A program made the translations under genes and the position numbers. Positions 14,493-23,098 of a stretch of 64,000 nt of DNA are shown piece by piece. How positions within the stretch are numbered: position 1 is the stretch's first letter; every line of letters starts with the position of its first letter. The notes beneath the pieces were generated by a model. That model saw nothing but the letters and a program-made list of their open reading frames with translations. It did no database searches and was not told the origin of the DNA. This stretch comes from Actinotalea soli (GTDB lineage: Bacteria; Actinomycetota; Actinomycetes; Actinomycetales; Cellulomonadaceae): contig NZ_JAGEMK010000009.1 of assembly GCF_017565425.1 (NCBI RefSeq), forward strand, positions 62,001-126,000, in the 5' to 3' direction.

Positions 14493-15289
14493 CAGCCGTC
14501 CTGGTCGGTCGGACCGCTCGGCCAGTGGCTGGACCCGAGGCCGTCGGACCCCGCACCGACCAGCAAGGAGCCGGGACCGCCACGGTCCCCCGTCGAGTCG
14601 ACCACGACGCCGTCCCGCAGGAAGACCGTGCGGTCCGCCCAGGCAGCGAAGCGGGCCTCGTGGGTCACGAGCAGGCCACCGGCCCCGGCGTCGACCCGGG
14701 ACCGCAGCACGCGCATGACCTCCTCACCCGTGACCGAGTCCAGGGCCCCCGTGGGCTCGTCGGCCAGGACGAGCCGCCGGGGCCCGGCGAGCGCCCGGGC
14801 GATCGCGACGCGCTGCTGCTGGCCGCCCGACATCTCGTCCGGGAACCGGTCGGCGAGGTCGGCCACCCCCACCTCCGAGAGGGCTGCGAGGGCCTCGACC
14901 CGGGCCTCGCGCTGCCGGACTCCGTCCAGCTCGCGCGGGAGGGAGACGTTCTCGGCGGCGGTCAGGGCCGGCACGAGGTTGAAGTCCTGGAACACGTAGC
15001 CGACGCTGCGTCGGCGCAGGCGCGCCCGGCCCTTGAGGTCCAGGGCCGACAGCTCGGCGCCCGCGAGGGTCACGGTCCCCTCGGTCGGGGTGTCGAGGCC
15101 GCCGGCCACGTTGAGCAGGGTCGACTTCCCCGAGCCCGAGGGGCCCATCACGGCGACGAGCTCCCCCACGCGCACGTCGAGGTCCACGCCCTGCAGGGCG
15201 TGGACCGCGAGATCGCCGTCGCCGTGGGTGCGCGAGACCTGGACCAGGCTCAGCAGGACGGGTCCCAGGCCGGGACCGGACGGGGTCAC
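14492..15289 (-). CDS. ABC transporter ATP-binding protein (MacB/LolD type)
   Basis: 265 residues from a GTG that overlaps the padR stop (GTGA). Longer in-frame extensions upstream are padR in another frame. Walker A is GPSGSGKST (about 49-57), the Q-loop lies in YVFQDFNLVP, the signature is MSGGQQQRVAIARA, and Walker B is LVLADEPTGALDS, all typical of the LolD/MacB group that pairs with FtsX-like permeases. It energises the permease encoded immediately downstream. A ~35-residue Gly/Ser-rich tail follows the ATPase core. Confidence 0.95.
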   Translation of the reverse strand: MTPSGPGLGPVLLSLVQVSRTHGDGDLAVHALQGVDLDVRVGELVAVMGPSGSGKSTLLNVAGGLDTPTEGTVTLAGAELSALDLKGRARLRRRSVGYVFQDFNLVPALTAAENVSLPRELDGVRQREARVEALAALSEVGVADLADRFPDEMSGGQQQRVAIARALAGPRRLVLADEPTGALDSVTGEEVMRVLRSRVDAGAGGLLVTHEARFAAWADRTVFLRDGVVVDSTGDRGGPGSLLVGAGSDGLGSSHWPSGPTDQDG

Positions 15290-15948
15290 CGCAGGTCCCG
15301 CCCCACGGGGCCGACGCCCACCGCGGGCGGACCCGGGCTGACCTGGGTCGTCGAGCCCTGCCCGGGGGCCGGGCGCGGGCCGCGCGCCGCGTTGGTGGCT
15401 GCCGCCCGGGCGACCCGGGCCTCGACGTGGTCCAGCCAGCGGACCTCGGCCTCGGCCACGAAGACCAGGTTGTCGAGGACCAGCAGCCAGGCGAGGTCCT
15501 CGGCCGCTGCCCGGGCCTTGAGGCGTGTGTAGTCCTGCAGGGCCCGCAGGGTCTCGGTGCGCTGGGCCTGCACCACCGCGGGCACGTCCACCCCCGGGGC
15601 CGTCACCGCGAGGGCGAGCTTGATCGCGAGCTCGTCCCGGGCCGGGGCGCCGCGCTCGACCGGCCGCGCCCACCACGCCGTCGCCTCGGCACGGCCCGCC
15701 TCGGTCAGGCGGAAGCGCTCCCCCGAGCCCTCGCCGTCAGGTGCCCCCGGCTCCTCGGCCGAGCCGATCTCCCCCTGCGGGACCGGCTCGGCCAGGCCGT
15801 CACGGACCAACCTGTGCACCGTGGTGTACACCTGCCCGATGTTCAGGGGCCAGGTCCCACCCGTGCGGCGCTCGAACTCCTGCCGCAGCTGGTAGCCGTG
15901 CATCGGCCCCTCGGCGAGAAGCGCGAGCAGGCCGTGGCGGACGGACAC
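15286..15948 (-). CDS. PadR family transcriptional regulator
   Basis: 220 residues. The N-terminal winged helix follows the PadR pattern (LLALLAEGPMHGYQLRQEFE, then NIGQVYTTVHRLVRDGL). The C-terminal half is helical, as in the Vir_C-like dimerisation domain. The GTG start at 15948 has a good ribosome binding site (AGGGGG) just upstream. It is the first gene of the operon with the ABC ATPase, permease, 68-residue protein and SDR. PadR proteins often repress efflux operons and release on binding a toxic ligand. Two palindromes in its own promoter fit autoregulation. Confidence 0.95.
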   Translation of the reverse strand: MSVRHGLLALLAEGPMHGYQLRQEFERRTGGTWPLNIGQVYTTVHRLVRDGLAEPVPQGEIGSAEEPGAPDGEGSGERFRLTEAGRAEATAWWARPVERGAPARDELAIKLALAVTAPGVDVPAVVQAQRTETLRALQDYTRLKARAAAEDLAWLLVLDNLVFVAEAEVRWLDHVEARVARAAATNAARGPRPAPGQGSTTQVSPGPPAVGVGPVGRDLR

Positions 15949-15959
15949 GATGCCCCCTG

Positions 15960-15994
15960 GTTACTCGGTAACACGGGAGAGGTTACTCAGTAAC
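15960..15994. promoter_or_regulatory. Tandem palindromic operator for the PadR regulator
   Basis: Two 13-bp near-identical palindromes, GTTACTCGGTAAC (15960-15972) and GTTACTCAGTAAC (15982-15994), have their centres 22 bp apart, about two helical turns. They match the GTnAC...GTnAC style of PadR operators and sit directly upstream of padR. Binding by this PadR is inferred. Confidence 0.8.
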
Positions 15995-16007
15995 GCGCAC
16001 CTGTCAA
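15980..16007 (-). promoter_or_regulatory. Promoter of the padR-ABC operon
   Basis: On the minus strand, TTGACA (16007-16002) is followed after 16 bp by TAACCT (15985-15980). The -10 and spacer are covered by the upstream palindrome, and the second palindrome lies at or after the likely start point, an ideal arrangement for repression. Confidence 0.6.
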
Positions 16008-16017
16008 CGACCGGTGC

Positions 16018-17766
16018 TCACAGACCTTCGGCGACCGCGGCGGTGACGCGCAGCCAGGCCTCACGGCTCTCGGCCGAGAGGGCGTCGACGTCCAGGGGGC
16101 TGCCCGTCACGAGGGCGGGGTCGTAGGGCACGTCGAGCACGGTCCGCGTGAGCCGGCCGAAGTGCTCGTGCAGCCGAGCGGCGAGCTCGGGATCCCGCCG
16201 GACGGCAGGTGCCGAGAGCACCGTCACGGCGTTGCGGACGAGGTCCTCGTGGCCGGTGGCGCGCAGGGCGTCGACGGCCCAGGCGGCCGACTGGGCGGTG
16301 TCCTCGCGCACGGTCGAGACGATGACGACCTGGTCGGCGGCCTCGATCGCGGCCTGCCAGTTCGAGGCCCGCATGTTGTTGCCGGTGTCGACGACCATCA
16401 CCCGGTAGAACCGCGACAGGGTGCGGTGCAGGGCGCGGAAGGCGTAGGCGTCGATCGAGGCTGCCGAGGCGGCGTCCTCGTCCGAGGCGAGGACGTCGAA
16501 CTGCGCGGACCCCTGCGAGCGCACGTAGTTGTCCAGGTCCCCGACGCGGGAGGAGCCGGGGTCGGCGAAGCGGTCCAGGTCCTGCAGCAGGTTGACGGCG
16601 GTGTTGTGGTGCCGGGCCTGCTGCGAGCGCCAGCCGAGGGTGCCCCGGGTCTCGTTGTTGTCCCACGCGAGCGTGTAGCCGCCGCGGTGCTGCCCGAAGG
16701 TCGCCGCGACGAGCAGCGAGGCGGTCGTCTTGTGGGCCCCGCCCTTGGGGTTGATGACCACGACGGTGCGAGGACCGTCGAGGCTGCGCTGGACCGTCGC
16801 GACGGCCGCGCGATGGCGCTGCTCGGCGGGCCCGGGCCCGGGGGCGAGCAGACCGCCCGAGATCCGGCGCACCGTCGCCCGCCACCCCATCTCCGCGGGG
16901 CTCGCGTCGGGCTCCTCGCGGGCGGCGAGCAGGTCGGTCAGGGTCGGCAGCTCCTCCTCGCCGGGACCGCCGTCCTCGGCGGTCGCCCGGCCCGCGGGCC
17001 AGGTGCCCGGCCCGTCGCTGCCGGCCGCGACCTCGCCCTCGTCGGGGTCCGGCACTCGGGGCAGCTGACCGGTCGGGGTCTCCGACGCACCCTCGGTCGC
17101 CCCTCCTGCCGCTGCGGGGTGAGGCCGACCCGGCCCTGGAGCAGCAGGTGGTGGGACCGCGTGCCGCGTGGACCGGCGGGGCGGCACCCCGCCAGGGCCT
17201 GCCGACGGGGTCCTGCCGTGGGTGGGCACCGGGTTCTCCTCCCCGGCCGAGCCGGTCGTGTCGTCGGCAGGGCCGGCGGGCATGGTCGACGCGTCGCGCG
17301 TCGGCGCGGGCGCATCGTCGCGGCTCGTCCGCTCGTCGCGCGGCGAGGGGTCGCGCCGGGGGGCGGAGCTCACCCGGGGGAACGGGGGCCGCCCGGGGAC
17401 CGGTCCCGGCCCGGTGAGGGGGCCACCTGGCCACCGCTGCTCGGGGACGGCACGTCCCTCGGCACCGGACCCTCGCTCGGCGCCTGAGCCCGAGGGGGGT
17501 GCGACGTCCCAGCGCACGTCGTCGACGTCGGGCTCGGGGAGCAACGAGCGCGGGAGCACCGGGGCCTCGGTGGTCTGGGCGGGCTCGGCCGCCGCGGCCT
17601 CGGCGCGGGCCCGGTCCTCGCGCTCGTTGGCCTCGCGCTCCTCGGCGGCGCGGAGCTCGCGGCGGGTCGGCGGGCGCGACGACGACGGCGACCGCCCGGC
17701 CACCGGCTCCTGCGCACCTTCGTCGTCCACGGATCTCCCCACGGCCTCGTCCTCGACGCCCGTCAT
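16018..17766 (-). CDS. MinD/ParA-like P-loop ATPase with a long disordered N-terminus
   Basis: 582 residues. Residues 1 to ~290 are Pro/Ala/Glu/Arg-rich and look unstructured. The ATPase domain follows with the deviant Walker A NPKGGAHKTT (signature Lys341, P-loop Lys346); His345 replaces the usual Gly. A later segment, VVDTGNNMRASNW, corresponds to the switch/Walker B region. MinD/ParA proteins dimerise on ATP and position cargo at membranes or on DNA. Similar long-tailed ATPases accompany secretion or cell-division systems in actinobacteria, but no such neighbour is present. The stop lies 23 bp from the PadR operator, so the gene reads away from it. Confidence 0.8.
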   Translation of the reverse strand: MTGVEDEAVGRSVDDEGAQEPVAGRSPSSSRPPTRRELRAAEEREANEREDRARAEAAAAEPAQTTEAPVLPRSLLPEPDVDDVRWDVAPPSGSGAERGSGAEGRAVPEQRWPGGPLTGPGPVPGRPPFPRVSSAPRRDPSPRDERTSRDDAPAPTRDASTMPAGPADDTTGSAGEENPVPTHGRTPSAGPGGVPPRRSTRHAVPPPAAPGPGRPHPAAAGGATEGASETPTGQLPRVPDPDEGEVAAGSDGPGTWPAGRATAEDGGPGEEELPTLTDLLAAREEPDASPAEMGWRATVRRISGGLLAPGPGPAEQRHRAAVATVQRSLDGPRTVVVINPKGGAHKTTASLLVAATFGQHRGGYTLAWDNNETRGTLGWRSQQARHHNTAVNLLQDLDRFADPGSSRVGDLDNYVRSQGSAQFDVLASDEDAASAASIDAYAFRALHRTLSRFYRVMVVDTGNNMRASNWQAAIEAADQVVIVSTVREDTAQSAAWAVDALRATGHEDLVRNAVTVLSAPAVRRDPELAARLHEHFGRLTRTVLDVPYDPALVTGSPLDVDALSAESREAWLRVTAAVAEGL

Positions 17767-17895
17767 GCGGCACCGAACCTACGCCGCCTGGCAGCCGCGC
17801 GCACCATCGGACCGTCAGGCGCGCCGCGCGGGAGCTCCATGAGGGCGGGACGCAGGGAGATCAGGATGTCACGGGAGCCCCGCCTCCGGCCCTGC

Positions 17896-17930
17896 GCCGA
17901 CCGGGCCCGGGTGGCCCGGTGCCGGTCGGC
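17896..17930. terminator. Hairpin downstream of the sigma/membrane-protein operon
   Basis: GCCGACCGG (17896-17904) pairs with CCGGTCGGC (17922-17930); the 17-nt loop has further self-complementarity. It lies just after the stop of the minus-strand gene at 17943. No T-tract. Confidence 0.4.
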
Positions 17931-17942
17931 GGCAGCCCGTGC

Positions 17943-19451
17943 TCAACCCGCCGGGGAGAGGTCGAGGTGGTCCTCGGTCACCGCGATCACGGACCAGGTC
18001 CCGCCGTCGGAGCCGGTGAGCTCGTAGGTCGGGACCAGCATCGCGGTGCCGTCGGCCTGGGTGTGCAGGGCGAGCCCGAGCCGCGCGTCGACGACCGTGA
18101 CCTGCCGCACGGGCCACTGCACGGAGGCCCCGGGCTCGGCCCCGGCAGGCAGGCTCGGCTCAGCAGGCCCAGCCCCGCTCCCGACGCCGCCCCGTGGCAT
18201 GACGGTCGCGGCATCCCCCTCGAGGCCGTACGCCCCCCAGAAGGGGGTCATCCCACCCCAGCCAGCACCGAAGCGCGGGTCCTCGAGGCGTTCGACGGCC
18301 TCGGTCGGGCTGACCACGGCGTACTCCCCGAGCGGGACGAGGGGCGCGAGGGAGCCGTGCAGGGTCTGGAGACCCCCGCCGGTGAAGGTCGCGCTCCAGG
18401 TCACCCCGGTGCGCTGGCCGTCGACGACCTGATGGGCGACGACCGAGCTCCACTCGGACTCGACGGCCCCCTCCACCCCTTCGGTGACGAGCTCGTAGCC
18501 CTCGGGGTCGAGCCCGAGGTCCCCGAGCACCTCGCGCAGGACGGCACCTGCCTCCTCACCCTGGGGTGCGGGGCCCAGGTCCCGTGTCGAGCAGTCCTGC
18601 AGCTCGTCGGCCGTCGGCTCCTCGGAGGTGCGGACCGCCAGGCAGGCCCACGGGTCGCGCTCGGGGTCGTAGAAGCTGAGGCTCACCATGCCGTCCGGGT
18701 ACAGCTGGATGCTGGCCCCCGTGCCGTCCCGCGGACCGACCGAGAGCATGCCGTCGGCCTCGCTCACCTCGCCCTCGACGCCGAGGGCCCGGGCGGCGGT
18801 CGCCGCGCCCTCAGCGGTGAAGGCCGCCCCGGGGTCGAAGCCCCAGGCCGCGAGGGCGCCGCCGTCGGTGGGCAGCCCCTCGGCGGTGAAGACGGTGCGC
18901 CCGCCCCAGCCGGGCATGCTCAGCTCGGCGACCCGCCCTTGCTCGCTGAACGCGTGGTTGTCACCACCGATCACGCCCGTCAGTGGCTCCGGGCCGGACT
19001 CCTCCGTCGCTGCGCTGCTGTCCCCCGGCAGCCCCTGCATGCCGGGGGACCCTGCGCCGTCCTGCGCGGAGTTGAGGGAGATGACCGCGGCCGCCCCGCC
19101 CTCGTCCTGCTGGGACGGGCCCGCGGCGCCCAGGGCGTACCCCCCGCCTCCCCCGACCACGAGGGCCACGGCGGCGGCAGCGGCAGCCCGCGCGGGCCAC
19201 GAGGTCAGGCGTCGACGGCGCGCCCGGGCCAGCTCGTCCCCACCGGCACCACCGTCAGGGCCGGAGCCCCCGGCTCCTGCGGCGGGAAGGTCGGCCCGCC
19301 GGCGCACGGCCTCCCGCAGCGCGGACGGGTCGGGCTCAGCGGTGGCCGCGGGATCGGCGCCGCGCAGCCGGGCGAGGGCGACGTCGTCTCCCTGGGCGGG
19401 GGGGTGGTCGTTCACGATGACCTCCAGAGGACCGGGACGCGGGTGCGTCAC
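17943..19451 (-). CDS. Single-pass membrane protein, probable anti-sigma partner
   Basis: 502 residues from a GTG overlapping the sigma-factor stop (GTGA). A cytoplasmic N-terminal ~85 residues containing ALARLRGADP and Arg-rich stretches is followed by a hydrophobic segment (AAAAAAVALVVGGGGGYALG, about 90-112) and a ~390-residue extracytoplasmic part. No HxxxCxxC zinc anti-sigma motif is visible, so the anti-sigma role rests on its coupling to the ECF sigma gene and on topology. The exported part is unrecognised; it may sense envelope conditions. Confidence 0.7.
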   Translation of the reverse strand: MTHPRPGPLEVIVNDHPPAQGDDVALARLRGADPAATAEPDPSALREAVRRRADLPAAGAGGSGPDGGAGGDELARARRRRLTSWPARAAAAAAVALVVGGGGGYALGAAGPSQQDEGGAAAVISLNSAQDGAGSPGMQGLPGDSSAATEESGPEPLTGVIGGDNHAFSEQGRVAELSMPGWGGRTVFTAEGLPTDGGALAAWGFDPGAAFTAEGAATAARALGVEGEVSEADGMLSVGPRDGTGASIQLYPDGMVSLSFYDPERDPWACLAVRTSEEPTADELQDCSTRDLGPAPQGEEAGAVLREVLGDLGLDPEGYELVTEGVEGAVESEWSSVVAHQVVDGQRTGVTWSATFTGGGLQTLHGSLAPLVPLGEYAVVSPTEAVERLEDPRFGAGWGGMTPFWGAYGLEGDAATVMPRGGVGSGAGPAEPSLPAGAEPGASVQWPVRQVTVVDARLGLALHTQADGTAMLVPTYELTGSDGGTWSVIAVTEDHLDLSPAG

Positions 19452-20041
19452 CCCGTCTGTGTCGTCCCCGCGCTCGGGCTTGCAGCGGAGCCCTCGCGGG
19501 AGCCCTCCCGGGCGTCGCGGGGTTCGGCGGGCTCGGGGGCGTCCTGCTGGGCCCAGACCTCTCGGAGCCGGGCGCGGGCGCGGGAGAGGGCGGCGTCAGC
19601 GCCCCCTCGACTGATCCCGAGCAGCTGGGCGAGGGCATCCCCCTCGACCCCCTCCCACGAGTGCAGCAGCAGGATCCTGCGGTCCCGGGCGGACAACGCC
19701 GCGAGGGCGCTGCGCACCTCCTCGTCGGCGAGGGTCAGGTGGGCAGGGTCGGCGTCGTCGACCTCCTCGGGGAGGTCCTGGACGGGGATCGCCCGAGCCT
19801 TGCGGCGGTGGTTGGCCAGCACGTAGCCGGCCGTCCGGTAGAGCCAGGGGAGCTCGGCGCCCTCGGGGACGTCCTCGCGGCGACGCCATGCGGTCACCAG
19901 GACGTCGGCCGTGAGGTCCTGCACGTCGTCGTGCGCGGCGCGGCGCGCGAAGTAGCGGTGCACCGCGGTGGAGTGCGCACGGAAGAGCGCCTCGAACCAG
20001 GCGTCGTCTCGCACTGCGGCTCCCCGGGGTCGACGGTCCAC
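19448..20041 (-). CDS. ECF-type RNA polymerase sigma factor
   Basis: 197 residues, GTG start at 20041. Region 2 is recognisable in LFRAHSTAVHRYFARRAA and VQDLTADVLVTAWRRREDV, and region 4 in LSARDRRILLLHSWEGVEGD with the HTH GISRGGADAALSRARARLRE. ECF sigma factors direct polymerase to stress-specific promoters and are held by a membrane anti-sigma factor, here probably the overlapping downstream gene. Target promoters were not identified. Confidence 0.92.
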   Translation of the reverse strand: MDRRPRGAAVRDDAWFEALFRAHSTAVHRYFARRAAHDDVQDLTADVLVTAWRRREDVPEGAELPWLYRTAGYVLANHRRKARAIPVQDLPEEVDDADPAHLTLADEEVRSALAALSARDRRILLLHSWEGVEGDALAQLLGISRGGADAALSRARARLREVWAQQDAPEPAEPRDAREGSREGSAASPSAGTTQTG

Positions 20042-20143
20042 TACCCGACACTGTGTCGTGGCGGTGGCGGTCCTTGCAGGCCGACGCGCGGAACCTCGCG
20101 GACCGGCCTACCGTCGTGACATCCCCACACCCACGGAGGAACC

Positions 20144-20353
20144 ATGACGGACCACCAGCACCGCAGCCCTGACGAGGACCCGCCGCTGACCGGCTCGGCC
20201 CCGGGCGGCCCCGACTCCCTCGAGGACCCCTCGGTCGACGAGGTACGTGGCGAGACCGACGAGACCGACGGTCCCGAGGAGCAGAACCTCCAGCACGGCC
20301 CGCCGGACCTCCAGGGCTCGGACGACGACCCGGCGAGCTTCCTCAACACCTGA
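20144..20353 (+). CDS. Small acidic, disordered hypothetical protein
   Basis: 69 residues, very rich in Asp/Glu/Pro/Gly, with no hydrophobic core and no Cys. A clear ribosome binding site (GGAGG) lies 6 bp before the ATG, which supports translation. It is divergent from the ECF sigma gene, 102 bp away, so the two may share a regulated promoter region. No function is assigned. Confidence 0.6.
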   Translation: MTDHQHRSPDEDPPLTGSAPGGPDSLEDPSVDEVRGETDETDGPEEQNLQHGPPDLQGSDDDPASFLNT

Positions 20354-20546
20354 GACGTCGCGCGATCCCGCTCGGTGGCCGCGGCAGGCAGGTACGATCG
20401 CCGCGCCGGGTGACCCCGCGTCACGACCCCGACCGTCCGACGGACCGGGGGCGCGGGCCGGTGGAGGTCTCGCAGGGTGACGGTCGACGCCGACCTCGGC
20501 CCCGGACCACCAGTCATCGCCCCGACCACCGAGGGGGTCCGCCGCC

Positions 20547-21797
20547 GTGCCCGACGCCGTCGTGCCCGAGGGGGCCGGTTCCGAGGACCTCACCGAGATC
20601 CTCGACCTGCTCAGCGAACGCATCGCCCGCTACCGGGTCTCGGACCTCGTGCTCGTCTACTGCAACGCCGCCTGGGCCGCCCAGCACGCGGCGACCCCCG
20701 ACGACCTCGTCGGGCGCAGGCTCGAGGAGCTGCTCTCGCCCGCCGAGCTCGACGGGCTGCACACCCAGCTCGGGCGGCTGGGCCCCGACGCCCCGTTCCT
20801 CTACGACCCCGTCCCCCGGCCCGCACCTCACATCCCCGACCGATGGGTCGAGTGGGCCGACCGGTGGCTCCCCGGCCCGGACGGGCCCCAGGTCCTCGCG
20901 GTCGGCCGCGACGTGACCGACCGGCATCGCGCTGAGGAGCAGCTCGCGGTGAGCGAGGCGCACTTCCGGGACCTGGCCGACCGGTCGGCCGACGTGGTGT
21001 GGCGCGTCAGCACGACCCCCGGGCCGTGCCTGAGCTACCTCAGCCCCTCGGTGCACACCCTGACGGGCTGGACGGCCGAGGACTTCGGTGCGGACCTCGA
21101 GCACCTGGTCGCCGTGGCCGACGAGGACGGCAGGGAGCTCCTCGGCGAGGCCATGGCCGGTCTGCCCATCCCCGAGCGGTACGACCTGCGCCTGCGCCGA
21201 CCCGACGACACGTGGGTGGTGCTCGAGGTGCAGATGACCCGCCTGCGCGACGGGCTGCAGGGGATCGCACGGGACGTGACCGAGATCCGCAGCCTGCAGT
21301 CCGACCTCGCGCACCTGGCCCTCCGGGATCCGCTGACCGGCCTGGCCAACCGCCGACTCCTGGACCTGCTGCTGCGGGCGGCCCTGGCCCGGGTGCGCCA
21401 CTCGGGGGGCAGCCTGATCGCGACGTACGTGGACCTCGAGGACTTCAAGCTCGTCAACGACAGGTACGGCCACCAGGTCGGTGACGCGGTGCTCGTCGAG
21501 GCCGCGCGCCGGTTGTCGGCCGCGGTGCCCGAGGCCGACGTGGTCGCGCGCCTGGGTGGGGACGAGTTCCTCGTGGTGCACGAGTCGGGCGAGCCGACCG
21601 ACCGCCCGGACGACCGTCTGCTCGCGGCCCTCACCCCGCCGTACCTGCTCCCCGACGGCACCTCGATCCGGTGCGGGGCGACCATCGGCGTCGCGACCAC
21701 GGCCGGGACGGGCGGGCAGGACGCCGGCCCCACGACCAGCGAGGGCCTGATCGCGGCCGCGGACGCCGCGATGTACGCCGCCAAGCCGGGGCGCTAG
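20547..21797 (+). CDS. PAS-PAS-GGDEF diguanylate cyclase
   Basis: 416 residues, GTG start. Two PAS-like sensor domains (about 15-135 and 140-245) precede a GGDEF domain that begins at DPLTGLANRRLLD and has an intact GGDEF active site (about 337-341). The enzyme would make cyclic di-GMP from two GTP. The residue position of the inhibitory RxxD I-site reads PEAD, so product inhibition at that site is probably absent. There are no transmembrane spans, so it senses a cytoplasmic signal. It stands alone and ends at a strong bidirectional terminator. Confidence 0.92.
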   Translation: MPDAVVPEGAGSEDLTEILDLLSERIARYRVSDLVLVYCNAAWAAQHAATPDDLVGRRLEELLSPAELDGLHTQLGRLGPDAPFLYDPVPRPAPHIPDRWVEWADRWLPGPDGPQVLAVGRDVTDRHRAEEQLAVSEAHFRDLADRSADVVWRVSTTPGPCLSYLSPSVHTLTGWTAEDFGADLEHLVAVADEDGRELLGEAMAGLPIPERYDLRLRRPDDTWVVLEVQMTRLRDGLQGIARDVTEIRSLQSDLAHLALRDPLTGLANRRLLDLLLRAALARVRHSGGSLIATYVDLEDFKLVNDRYGHQVGDAVLVEAARRLSAAVPEADVVARLGGDEFLVVHESGEPTDRPDDRLLAALTPPYLLPDGTSIRCGATIGVATTAGTGGQDAGPTTSEGLIAAADAAMYAAKPGR

Positions 21798-21884
21798 CTC
21801 TCCACCCTGCTCATGCCGTCCCCGCGATCGCGGCAACCACGTCCCGTCTGGGCAAGTCCTTGCCAGCATGGCCGGACGTAGACG

Positions 21885-21921
21885 CACGAAAGCCCCGGTC
21901 ACGGGGACCGGGGCTTTCGTG
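21885..21921. terminator. Strong bidirectional terminator
   Basis: A perfect 16-bp stem (21885-21900 with 21906-21921) and a 5-nt loop lie between the convergent GGDEF and cspA genes. Each arm ends in GAAAG/CTTTC, giving a short T-run on either strand. Confidence 0.9.
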
Positions 21922-21957
21922 GTGTCGTTCAGCGGGCCTGAGCCCGGAGCACGAGGA

Positions 21958-22161
21958 TCAGAGCGGCGTGATGTTCGCGGCCTGGGGACCCTTGGGGCCC
22001 TGGTTCACCTCGAACTCAACCTTCTGGTTCTCCTCGAGCGTGCGGTAGCCGCTCGTCGTGATCGCCGAGTAGTGGGCGAAGACGTCGGCGCCGCCGTCGT
22101 CGGGAGCGATGAAGCCGAAGCCCTTTTCGGCGTTGAACCACTTCACGGTGCCAGTAGCCAT
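21958..22161 (-). CDS. cspA: Cold shock protein
   Basis: 67 residues, the standard size of a CspA-type single cold shock domain. RNP1 (KGFGFIAP) and RNP2 (VFAHYSAI) are intact, so it should bind single-stranded RNA/DNA as a chaperone. The ATG at 22161 has the RBS AAGGAG 7 bp upstream; the open frame extends further upstream but is non-coding leader. Cold induction or constitutive high expression is possible. Confidence 0.97.
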   Translation of the reverse strand: MATGTVKWFNAEKGFGFIAPDDGGADVFAHYSAITTSGYRTLEENQKVEFEVNQGPKGPQAANITPL

Positions 22162-22362
22162 GAGAATCTCCTTCAGGAGGTCGGACGGACCCGCGTGTCG
22201 GGACCGAGTCAATCGCGGTGTTCGTCGTCCGCTCCTGGTAAGGAATTCATGCACCGGACCGGGGCCCAGCGCACTCAAGACGTGCAAGCACTGCAACTTC
22301 GAGTACGACAGTACCCCCCAGGGCGCGCAGCCGCTAGCCCCCCGTGCGGCTAGGGTCACGGC
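22162..22362 (-). promoter_or_regulatory. cspA promoter and leader region
   Basis: 201 bp between cspA and the divergent amidotransferase. The strong RBS lies next to cspA. About 110-130 bp upstream is a segment containing TTGCAGTGCTTGCACG, with TGCA half-sites in inverted orientation. Its wording looks like sequences I have seen upstream of other actinobacterial cspA genes. A leader of ~100 nt may fold and give temperature control. Confidence 0.5.
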
Positions 22363-23094
22363 GTGAAGCCCTTCCTGCTCATCTCGACCCGCGCCGAGGA
22401 CGACGCGGCGGCGAGCGAGCACGCGGCCATCGCCCGCTTCGGGGGGCTGGACCCGGCCGAGCTGGACCACGTGCGGCTCGAGGCCGGCCCGCTCCCCCCG
22501 GTGGACCTCGACGCGTACTCGGGGATCGTGCTGGGCGGGAGCCCGTTCACCACGAGCGACCCGGACGAGGACAAGTCCCCCGTCCAGCATCGCGTCGAGG
22601 CCGAGCTCGGCAGGCTCCTGGACGAGATCGTCGCGCGGGACCTGCCCTTCCTCGGCGCCTGCTACGGCGTGGGCACCCTCGGGGTCCACCAGGGCGGGGT
22701 GGTCGACCGCACCTACGGCGAGCCGGTCGGAGCAGCGCCGATCACCCTCACCGAGGCAGGACGGGCGGACCCGGTCTTCGGCGGGCTCCACAGCACCTTC
22801 CCGGCCTTCGTCGGGCACAAGGAGGCCATCCGCACCCCGCCCCCCGGGGCAGTGGTGCTCGCGACCTCGCCGTCCTGCCCGGTGCAGGCGTTCCGTCTGC
22901 GCCAGAACCTCTACGCGACCCAGTTCCACCCCGAGCTCGACGTGCCGGGGATCGTCGAGCGGGTGCGCATCTACCAGCACTCGGGCTACTTCCGCCCGGA
23001 CGAGCTGGACGACGTCGTCGCGGCGCTGCAGGGCGCGCAGGTCGACGAGCCGCCCAAGATCCTCACGGCCTTCGTCGAACGCTACGCACGCTGA
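22363..23094 (+). CDS. Class I glutamine amidotransferase-like protein
   Basis: 243 residues. The nucleophile elbow FLGACYGVG gives Cys100, and QFHPELD gives His189 and Glu191, the complete triad of class I amidotransferases that hydrolyse glutamine to ammonia. The domain is GuaA-like but stand-alone. No synthase partner is next to it, so the acceptor of the ammonia is unknown. It converges with the gntR gene with only 4 bp between stops. Confidence 0.87.
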   Translation: MKPFLLISTRAEDDAAASEHAAIARFGGLDPAELDHVRLEAGPLPPVDLDAYSGIVLGGSPFTTSDPDEDKSPVQHRVEAELGRLLDEIVARDLPFLGACYGVGTLGVHQGGVVDRTYGEPVGAAPITLTEAGRADPVFGGLHSTFPAFVGHKEAIRTPPPGAVVLATSPSCPVQAFRLRQNLYATQFHPELDVPGIVERVRIYQHSGYFRPDELDDVVAALQGAQVDEPPKILTAFVERYAR

Positions 23095-23098
23095 GGGC

